Assembly: GCF_001593605.1 (NCBI RefSeq)
Contig: NZ_CP012836.1
Span: 1,364,001 to 1,428,000, forward strand
From: Algoriphagus sanaruensis
GTDB lineage: Bacteria; Bacteroidota; Bacteroidia; Cytophagales; Cyclobacteriaceae
Reading direction: 5' to 3'
Length of the DNA: 64,000 nucleotides
Notes under the pieces: model-generated
Databases searched by the model: none
The model's input: the letters and a program-made list of their open reading frames with translations, nothing else
What the model was told of the DNA's origin: nothing
Program-made: the position numbers and the translations under genes
Shown: positions 27,053 through 34,700 of the stretch, one piece after another
Layout: each line of letters opens with the position of its first letter
Numbering within the stretch: position 1 is the first letter of the stretch

Positions 27053-28687
27053 ATGAAAATCTTTTCAATCACATGGGCATTGGTTTTATTCCATTCACTC
27101 AACCTACTCGCCCAAAGCAATAATTTTATGCCGGTTCAGACTACGCTAAAAAACGGCATCATTGAAGGAAACTACAATGTAACCAATGGTATTTCCACCT
27201 ATTTTGGAATCCCATTTGCTCAGCCACCTGTCGGTGAATTGCGTTGGAAAGCGCCAGTTCCTGTTTCTTCTTGGCAAGGCGTAAAAGAGACCAAAAGATT
27301 CAGTCCAAGGCCTGTGCAAGGCTTGGTCTTTGGAGACATGAATTCATGGTCTGATGGAGTCTCTGAGGATTGTTTGTATTTGAATGTTTGGACTCCAGCT
27401 AAACGAAATAGCAAAGACCTGCCGGTTTTAGTTTATTTCTATGGTGGAGGATTTGTGGCAGGCGATGCCTCAGAACCTAGATACAATGGGGAATCCATGG
27501 CTAAAGAGGGGGTCGTGGTAGTTACTGTTAATTACCGATTGGGTGTGTTTGGCTTTTTGGCTCATCCAGAGCTGAGTGCAGAAGCTCCTTACAAGGCTTC
27601 TGGAAATTACGGTTTGCTGGATCAGGCTTTGGCTTTGCAATGGGTGAAAGAAAATATTACTGCTTTTGGAGGTAATCCAAATCAAGTGACCATAGCAGGT
27701 GAGTCTGCAGGATCGATTTCGGTATCCTATCAAATGGCTTCTCCGCTTTCTAGGGATTTGATCCATGGAGCAATTGGGGAAAGTGGAGCCGGAATCAATC
27801 CAACTTTAGCCCCGGTTTCTCTTCGGGAGGCAGAGGAAACCGGGAAGGAATTTTTTGAGAAAGCGGGTATCCAATCTATTCGACAAGCAAGAAATATGTC
27901 TGCGAAGGATCTTTTTGAGGTCTATCAGGAGTCAGGTCGATTTGGATTTCCGGTGGTCATTGATGGGTATTTGCTTCCAAAGACCCTTCCGGAGATTTTC
28001 CGTGCTGGTGAGCAAGCGCAAGTTCCTTTGTTGCTTGGATGGAATTCGGCAGAAATTCCTGGAGCCGCCTTTATGCAAGGAAAACCTTATACCAAAGAGA
28101 ATTTCATAGAAAAAGTAATCGAAGCCTATCCGAAAGATTCTGATTTGGTATTATCTCTTTATGCGCACGAAACACCAGAGGAAGTAGAATATTCGGCGAC
28201 AGATTTAGCATCAGATCGTTTTATCGTGTACAGCACCTGGAAGTGGTTTGATCTCCATCTAAATCATAGTAATCAGCTTGTTTATCGATATTTATTCAGC
28301 AAACTGTCACCACCCTTGGTGGATAAAAACTTGACGGCTGGGCTTGCTGGTGGAACTGTAAGAAATGAGAATCCGGCTCCTGCTCCTAAACAGATTGGGG
28401 CAAGGCATGCTGCTGAGATTGAATATGCGATGGGGAATCTTCATCTGGTCAAGGAGTTTGCTTGGACTCCCGAGGATTTGAGAGCATCTAAAACGATGTT
28501 TGAGTACTTTACCAATTTTGTAAAAACCGGCAATCCAAATGGAGGGGATAACCCTAACTGGTCAGCTGCTAAAGCAGGAGATGATCAACCTTCAGTTATG
28601 GTCATAGACACGGAATCCAAAGAGGTTAAGGCATCTTATGACGCACGTCCAAAATTTCATGATCGCTTCTATAAAAATGGTAATTGA
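27053..28687 (+). CDS. Secreted type-B carboxylesterase
   Basis: 544 residues. Signal peptide MKIFSITWALVLFHSLNLLA, no lipobox. Same family as the lipoprotein esterase on the other side of the regulator: FGIPFAQPPVGELRWK, EDCLYLNVW, YGGGFVAGD, nucleophile TIAGESAGSIS, and histidine in GARHAAEIEYAM. Likely periplasmic or secreted ester hydrolase, transcribed away from the regulator and followed by a strong terminator. The two esterases may act on different ester bonds of one substrate. Confidence 0.93.
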   Translation: MKIFSITWALVLFHSLNLLAQSNNFMPVQTTLKNGIIEGNYNVTNGISTYFGIPFAQPPVGELRWKAPVPVSSWQGVKETKRFSPRPVQGLVFGDMNSWSDGVSEDCLYLNVWTPAKRNSKDLPVLVYFYGGGFVAGDASEPRYNGESMAKEGVVVVTVNYRLGVFGFLAHPELSAEAPYKASGNYGLLDQALALQWVKENITAFGGNPNQVTIAGESAGSISVSYQMASPLSRDLIHGAIGESGAGINPTLAPVSLREAEETGKEFFEKAGIQSIRQARNMSAKDLFEVYQESGRFGFPVVIDGYLLPKTLPEIFRAGEQAQVPLLLGWNSAEIPGAAFMQGKPYTKENFIEKVIEAYPKDSDLVLSLYAHETPEEVEYSATDLASDRFIVYSTWKWFDLHLNHSNQLVYRYLFSKLSPPLVDKNLTAGLAGGTVRNENPAPAPKQIGARHAAEIEYAMGNLHLVKEFAWTPEDLRASKTMFEYFTNFVKTGNPNGGDNPNWSAAKAGDDQPSVMVIDTESKEVKASYDARPKFHDRFYKNGN

Positions 28688-28746
28688 AGCCTAGATCAAA
28701 AGAGAAAAGCGAACAGATTTTTGATTAACACGGGGTCTGTTGATGC

Positions 28747-28780
28747 ACGAAGGCCGGTTTTACCGGCCTTTCGTCTTTTT
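28747..28780 (+). terminator. Intrinsic terminator after carboxylesterase
   Basis: ACGAAGGCCGGT (28747-28758) pairs with ACCGGCCTTTCGT (28762-28774) with one bulged base and a 3-base loop, then a CTTTTT tail. Confidence 0.9.
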
Positions 28781-28838
28781 AAATTTTAGAAGAAAATTGA
28801 TGAATTGAATCTTTTCAATCCTATTCTTTCAAGAGTAT

Positions 28839-29219
28839 TTAATAAACCAAAATTGCTTTTCCAGCTTCGCAGGTCACGCTTTTAGGAGGACTAACAAACA
28901 TGCAGTCGGAGAAGACATTATTCTTTTGGTTGTATTCAGCTTGGAGCTTTGTGTATTGGTTTACCAAATCCATGAATTTAGATTCAAGGCTTTGGTGAAA
29001 AGCTATATATCGAGTGGGACCACCGCAGGCCTTGCTTCCCATAGCCGTGAATTTCCATTCGGAAGAATTGGTACAGGATACAGATTCCGAGAGTGCGATG
29101 ATTTCTTTTTCCAACTGCTCGATTTCATCCAATTGGTATTGTTTATCATTACCATCAAAGAGTTCACAAGAGGTAATGAATGCTACTAGAAAAACCAGAT
29201 AGATCCAATTTGTTTTCAT
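28839..29219 (-). CDS. Small cysteine-containing lipoprotein, unknown function
   Basis: 126 residues. Lipobox ITSCELF (cysteine about residue 18). Four further cysteines occur in the mature part: one in SVSCTNSSEW, one in SKACGGPTRY, one in SDCMF and one in SVTCEAG, probably forming two disulfides. SKACGGPTRYIAF followed by a helical stretch and a C-terminal cysteine pair looks like a conserved small secreted family of Bacteroidetes, but I cannot name it. Stands alone. Confidence 0.75.
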   Translation of the reverse strand: MKTNWIYLVFLVAFITSCELFDGNDKQYQLDEIEQLEKEIIALSESVSCTNSSEWKFTAMGSKACGGPTRYIAFHQSLESKFMDLVNQYTKLQAEYNQKNNVFSDCMFVSPPKSVTCEAGKAILVY

Positions 29220-29301
29220 AAGGATAAAGGTAGAAAATCAAGGAATTTGATACTTGAACGTGAATTGAAGCTTTTATGCTACAGAAGAAAGTAGGATTTT
29301 G

Positions 29302-29334
29302 TAAAAAACGAAAAACCACCCGATTCCAGGTGGT
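29302..29334 (-). terminator. Intrinsic terminator of the ferredoxin gene
   Basis: On the minus strand ACCACCT pairs with GGGTGGT (plus 29315-29321 and 29328-29334, one G-T pair), followed by TTTTTCGTTTTTT. It lies about 55 bases past the ferredoxin stop. Confidence 0.75.
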
Positions 29335-29389
29335 CTTGGCTTCTTATCTCTTAGCCCAAGTCTTGATATTGGCTCTAGCTACTTGATAC

Positions 29390-29713
29390 TTAGACTACGT
29401 CTTCTCCTCTCAGCTTCACCACGGCTCCTTCTAGGATGTCTCCGATTCGAATTTGGCAAGCTAGTCGAGAAGTTGGGAAGTATTCAGGAAGGTTTTCAAG
29501 CTGATCAAGTTCAACATCGGTAGCTTCTCCAAGTCCATCTTTGCCCTCCAAGATTTCGACATGGCAAGTTGCGCAAAGCGCCATCCCACCACATGTCGCC
29601 AAAACAGGATATTCAGAAGCTTTTAATACTTCCATCAAGCTTAGTCCCATATCTGCGGGAGCTTCAACTTCTTGGCGGTTGCCGTCGTGGTCTTCTACAG
29701 TAAATTTAATCAT
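29390..29713 (-). CDS. [2Fe-2S] ferredoxin, adrenodoxin type
   Basis: 107 residues from ATG 29713 (MIKFTVEDHDG); the frame opens upstream inside the reductase gene. Cluster ligands C-x5-C-x2-C in TCGGMALCATCH and a fourth Cys in RLACQI, the vertebrate/ISC-type spacing. Carries single electrons to an unidentified acceptor. The reductase gene is 13 bases upstream on the same strand, which gives a complete NADPH to ferredoxin pair. Confidence 0.93.
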   Translation of the reverse strand: MIKFTVEDHDGNRQEVEAPADMGLSLMEVLKASEYPVLATCGGMALCATCHVEILEGKDGLGEATDVELDQLENLPEYFPTSRLACQIRIGDILEGAVVKLRGEDVV

Positions 29714-29726
29714 GGATGAAATAGAG

Positions 29727-30743
29727 TTAGAATGCATTAACACCATTTACTGTGGTGTATTTGAAGCTTAGTTTTTGATCAGGGTAGACGTATTTGAAGG
29801 CAGAATGCATCATGATTGCTGCTTCGTGGAAGCCACAAAGAATCAATTTCAATTTTCCTGGATAAGTATTGATGTCACCGATAGCATAGATCCGTTCTAC
29901 TCCAGTGGAGTAATCCCTTGTGTCCACTTCAATGGCATTTTTATCGATGCTTAATCCCCAATCGGCAATGGGGCCTAACTTTGGAGATAATCCAAAAAGT
30001 GGGATTAAATAATCCGCATCAAGGATTAGATCCTGCTTGTTTTTATCCTCAAGGATTACTTTTTCAAGTTTACCTTCTCCGGTTACCTCTTTAAGATTGG
30101 CAGAGAGGATCAAATCAATTTTACCTTGGTTGGCCAAGTCAAAAACTTTCGAAGCAGAATCAGGAGCACCACGGAAGGTTTCATTTCGATGGACTAAGGT
30201 GACTCGTTTTGCAACCTTTGCTAGGAAGATAGTCCAGTCTAGGGCAGAGTCTCCGCCTCCAGCGATGACCACATTTTTATCTCGATAGGTTTCTGGATTT
30301 TTCACCATATAGCTGATTCCCTTACCTTCAAATTCTTCGAGATTGTTCAAGACGGGCTTTCTAGGTTCGAAGCAGCCCAGGCCACCTGCGATGATGATCA
30401 CCTTAGCATGTACCTTGGTTTTTTCATTCGTAGTCACAATGTAGCTTCCGTCCTCTTGCTTATCCAAATGATCCACTCGCTCTCCAAGGGTGAAAGTGGG
30501 CTGGAAAGGTTTTGCTTGTTCCATTAAGTTATCTACCAAATCCTGGGCTTTCACTTCAGGGTAGCCTGGAATATCATAGATGGGCTTTTGCGGATAGATT
30601 TCAGATAACTGACCTCCAATCTGGGGAAGTGCGTCAATCAAGTGACAGCGCATTTTGAGTAAGCCTGCTTCAAAAACAGCAAAGAGCCCCACCGGGCCGG
30701 CCCCGATGATGCAGAGATCAGTGTGGATCATAGTTGTATTCAT
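29727..30743 (-). CDS. Thioredoxin-reductase-like ferredoxin-NADP+ reductase
   Basis: 338 residues (start at 30743 or at M5, 30731). FAD motif LCIIGAGPVGLFAVFEAG, second nucleotide motif VIAGGGDSALDW, and C-terminal FAD contact YAIGDINTYPGKLKLI. It lacks the C-x2-C of thioredoxin reductase, and PQIGGQLSEIYPQKPIYDIPG is typical of the TrxR-like FNR of Bacillus and green sulfur bacteria. Reduces or is reduced by the ferredoxin encoded 13 bases downstream. Probably controlled by the MarR protein encoded directly upstream. Confidence 0.92.
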   Translation of the reverse strand: MNTTMIHTDLCIIGAGPVGLFAVFEAGLLKMRCHLIDALPQIGGQLSEIYPQKPIYDIPGYPEVKAQDLVDNLMEQAKPFQPTFTLGERVDHLDKQEDGSYIVTTNEKTKVHAKVIIIAGGLGCFEPRKPVLNNLEEFEGKGISYMVKNPETYRDKNVVIAGGGDSALDWTIFLAKVAKRVTLVHRNETFRGAPDSASKVFDLANQGKIDLILSANLKEVTGEGKLEKVILEDKNKQDLILDADYLIPLFGLSPKLGPIADWGLSIDKNAIEVDTRDYSTGVERIYAIGDINTYPGKLKLILCGFHEAAIMMHSAFKYVYPDQKLSFKYTTVNGVNAF

Positions 30744-30785
30744 GGTTTCTATAGGAACAACCCAGGTTGGTTGATTTTGTTCGTG

Positions 30786-30806
30786 TAAATATAATTAGTG
30801 TGCTAA
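30786..30806. promoter_or_regulatory. Putative MarR site and -7 element before the ferredoxin reductase
   Basis: TTAGTGTGCTAA (30795-30806) matches 10 of 12 bases with TTAGTGTGACAA in front of marR. Next to it, minus-strand TATATTTA (30786-30793) is one base away from TAnnTTTG. The site is 52 bases upstream of the reductase start. Confidence 0.45.
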
Positions 30807-30810
30807 CTAG

Positions 30811-31263
30811 TTATAATTCATCTAAGCTTTGACCGTCCAAATTTTGGTAGATTGTATTTAAAATCCGTTTAAATTCTTCGAAATCGCTTTCGTTTAGATT
30901 TTCCCAAGCCTTTTCGCGAATTTCTAATACTTGCGGCTTCAATTCAGTGACTTTAGCCACGCCGGCCTCTGTCAAGTGGAGATGAAAACTTCTCCGGTCT
31001 TGAGGATGAAGTAGGCGTTCTACATAGCCTTTTTTGCACAAGAGATCGATGATGCGAGTGAGAGTGGGATGGTCTTTAAAAACTAAATTAGCCAACTCAG
31101 TTTGACTCATAGGCCCACTTTCAGAAAGGTTTTTAAGGACGAGCCATTGATCTACTGTCACATCAAAATCCCCCTGCTTAAACTGCTGCTGGGCATACTG
31201 CTTGACCTTTCGGGCAGTACGATCCAGGAGGAAGGAATAGCGGGCGAATAGTTCTTGTGTCAT
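30811..31263 (-). CDS. MarR-family transcriptional regulator
   Basis: 150 residues. Winged helix: MSQTELANLVFKDHPTLTRIIDLLCKKGYVERLLHPQDRRSFHLHLTEAG, with the DxR wing motif (PQDRRS). No cysteine in the usual redox position, so ligand or redox sensing is open. It precedes the ferredoxin reductase and ferredoxin genes on the same strand with a 67-base gap that contains a possible operator, and a similar element lies at its own promoter, which suggests autoregulation plus control of the reductase-ferredoxin pair. Confidence 0.92.
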   Translation of the reverse strand: MTQELFARYSFLLDRTARKVKQYAQQQFKQGDFDVTVDQWLVLKNLSESGPMSQTELANLVFKDHPTLTRIIDLLCKKGYVERLLHPQDRRSFHLHLTEAGVAKVTELKPQVLEIREKAWENLNESDFEEFKRILNTIYQNLDGQSLDEL

Positions 31264-31712
31264 ACCAATTGTTAGTGTGACAAATATATGAAGAAAATCT
31301 AGGCGATGTCTAATTTGGAAGGATAATTCAGGCTTTGATAGACAGAAGACTTAGGCAATTTTATACCAATAGGAAACTGAAAAATTTTAATAGGAATTTC
31401 CAAAGGAGTTAATCAAAAGGTTTGCTTAAAAAGAATGGGGTGATACGTAAATTTTTAAATAATTATGAAGTTCAATTAAATCTTGGTAAAGGTAAATTAT
31501 GTTGATTTTTCTAAGGTAAAGGTTGTAAAAATACCGGATAATTTTTTGTTTCTGTTTTTTGATAAAATGACTTAATAAATATATTTAAATGTATTTCAAA
31601 TACAATATTTTGCTTTTTAAATCATTTTGTCACATATTTGTTCCTGAAACGAGTGCGATTTTCAGCTTATCCAAAAAGTTAATTCTTTTGGTATAATTTT
31701 GAGGAGAAAGTC
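31264..31712. other. AT-rich regulatory gap upstream of the adhesin-subunit cluster
   Basis: 449 bases without a gene. It contains the marR promoter at its left end; a perfect palindrome GTATTTCAAATAC at 31591-31603 resembling sequences at 39263 and 39283 before the DUF4402 gene; and an exact -7 element TAATTTTG at 31694-31701, very close to the start of the large gene. No RNA gene recognised. Confidence 0.55.
31272..31288 (-). promoter_or_regulatory. marR -7 element overlapped by a putative operator
   Basis: Minus-strand TATATTTG (31281-31288) fits TAnnTTTG exactly. TTAGTGTGACAA (31272-31283) overlaps it and resembles the element before the reductase gene, as expected for an autorepressor. 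Confidence 0.45.
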
Positions 31713-34700
31713 GTGGTTTCAAAAAATGGTATGGCAATTAATCAATTTCGTATTTCATTCCTATTTCAAAGAAGAGGCTCATGGTTGAGGTCTTTTGAGA
31801 TTCCATTCTTTTTCATTCTTTACTTAATCACGTTTTTGATTGTTTTCGAGTCTGAAGGTCAGATTCAGGTACGGGGGGCTGCGACTACGGCTACAAGTAC
31901 TAACACCTCGGTTTCAATTGCTAGGCCAAATGGTCTCCAGATTGGAGATTTAATGATTGCAACCATAAATCAATCAACCAATAATAGTGGTGCACTTTCT
32001 GATGCTACACGTTCTGGCTGGGTAAAACCTAGCAGTGGTGCTTCTGGATTATACTATCAGAATGGTAATGATAAATGGTGGGGAACGGTACTTTACAAAT
32101 TTGCTATAGCTAGTGATGTTGCAGCTTCTAGTTTTTCTTTTCAGGGTGATTCGGATGCAGATGATGTACAGGGTAGTATTATCGCATTTTCAGGAGTCGA
32201 TGAAATAAGTCCTTTTGATGCTATTGGTGAATTTACAACCAGTAATTCGGACGATAGGAATTTAACAGCAAGCTCGATTAATACCACAGTAGCTAATTCG
32301 GCGGTTATCATGTTGGCATTCATTGAGGATAATAGAACATTTAGCAATTGGTTAGCTACTTCTCCTTCCACATTAACGGAGCTTTTTGATAGTCCGTTTG
32401 ATGCAGATAGGGACATGGGTATTGGTGGCGCTTGGGCTATAAAATCAAATATTGGTCCGACTGGAGATGGTAGGGTTACTTTGAATAATAATGCAAGAGA
32501 TGGTGCAATTCTTCTTGCTTTAAGACCGAAAAGACCTGCCTCTACGGTTACCGTCAAAAATGGCGTAGCCGATTCTTTTACTTATTCCGGTTCTGCCCAG
32601 GGTCCAGGAATTAATGATTTTGATTTTACTGGCTCCACAGGTACCAAATCAGTACTTTACTCAGGGACAGGAAGTACAAGCTATACTTCAGCTACACCTC
32701 CCACTAATGTGGGAACTTATCAGGTAGTCGTTTCTGTGGCAACAGATGGCACCTATGGAACAGGAAGTTCTGATCCTTTTAGCTTTTCAATAACTCCCAA
32801 GATTCTATCCATAACTCCCGATGAAGGCCAGTTTAAATTGATAGGAGAATCTGACCCAAGTTCTTTATCGTATCAAGTTTCTGGATTTGAGTTTTCTGAT
32901 AACGCGTCCTTGCTATCGGGTAGCCTAGTTCGAGATGCAGGAGAGGCCGTTGGTTTTTATGAAATCAGACAGGGAGATCTAAGCATTTCTAGCAGCAACT
33001 ATACCCTTGAATTTGCGTCTGGTATTTTCTTTGAAATCCGATCAAATCCCACTCAATACCTTGTCTCTGTTTCCTCCCAAAATCCCAAAAAAGGAACTTC
33101 GATTACCGTTTCTGCGCAATTGGCCGATGTAAACGGCAGTGCGATTCCGGAGTCAGGACGTGTAGTAACCTGGGCTGAATTATCAGGTGTTACAGGCTCT
33201 TTTGGTGCATCAACCTCCGTAACCGATGCATCAGGTATTGCGACTGTTCAATTCACGGTTTCCAACCAAGTTGGAGTAAGTACGGCAATAACCGCATCGG
33301 GGTCTGGTGGGCTTTTTGGAACTTCACCTATTGTAACTACAGTAGATTCCGCACCCACTCAATTGGTGTTTCTTCAGGCTCCAAGCGGAACTACCGAGGC
33401 AGGTCAGCCATTTGCGCAGCAGCCGATTATTGAAATTCAAGATGCAGATGGGAATCGTGTAGAAAGTGCAAACTCCTTGGTATTTTTGAGTTTAGCGTCG
33501 GGGACGGGTGAGCTAAGAGGAGAAGTTGAACTTCAAGCAATCAATGGTCAAGCAACTTTTACGGGTTTGAACATTGATTTGGTAGGAGATGATAAAGCCA
33601 TTTTGGCTGAGGCAGACGGCTTGACTTCAACAACATCAAATCCCTTTTCGATTTCTGCTGGACCTTCAGCCTTGTTTACTCGTTATGCAGGTATTCAACA
33701 GGTAGCAGCAATCGGGACGGCTGTGACTACTCCTCCGGCTGTTCGGGTTCAGGATATTTTTGGAAACCCGATTTCAGGGGTTTCGGTCAGTTTTGAGGTG
33801 ACTTCTGGTGGAGGTAGCATACAGCCGACTACTGCGGTACTTACTGATTTAGAAGGGATTGCCGCTTTAAGTTCTTGGACTTTAGGCCCCGATGCTGGGT
33901 CCAATACAGTAGTTGCAAGTGCTTCTGATTTTACTTCGCTGACCTTTACAGCTTTAGGAAGTGAGGACGCGATTGTGGAGTTTACATCAAATGCTACTTG
34001 GGTGGTTCCTCCGGGAGTTACTTCAATCTTTGTAGAGGCATGGGGCGGTGGCGGTGCAGGTGGTGGCGTTAACGGCAGTAGAAGTAATCGCCGTGTCGGC
34101 GGAGGTGGCGGTGGAGGTGCATATGCCAAAAAAATATTAACTGTAACCCCTGGTGAGGTTTTAAGTCTGAATGTAGGCTTAGGAGGCAGTACTAATTCTG
34201 CGAATATTGATGGGCCTGATGGGCAACCAACCTATATCCAAGAATACAATGATCAAATATTTGCAGCTGGAGGTATCGGGGGGCTCCGGACTAATGGTTC
34301 GAATGATCCGGCTTCAGGGGGGGCTGGAGGTAGTGAGTCAAATTCCATCGGGGATTTGGTAAGGCCTGGCCAGAATGGAACAAGAGGTGGTGAGAATGCG
34401 TCAACCCAATTTAATGGAGCGGGAGGTGATGCCGGGCTAGAGAATACCGGTGCTTCTAGTAAAACGACTTCTGGAGATGGAAATACTGGTGGAGTTCCAG
34501 GTGGTGGAGGAAGCGGAGCATTTGTAAATGGAGATAGAAATGATCGTATAGGTGGTGCCGGAGGCTCTGGAAAAATCATCATCACTTACCCTAAGCCTGT
34601 CAACCAATTCCGCGCAGCGTCTTCTGGCAATTGGGAGGATAATGCGACTTGGGAGCAGCAATTTTCCAATGGTCAATTTGCTAAGATTGACTCCAAACCA

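Noticed and set aside
33749..34585. Proline-rich minus-strand open frames
   Set aside because: Mirror images of the glycine-rich adhesin segment; Gly codons read as Pro on the other strand.
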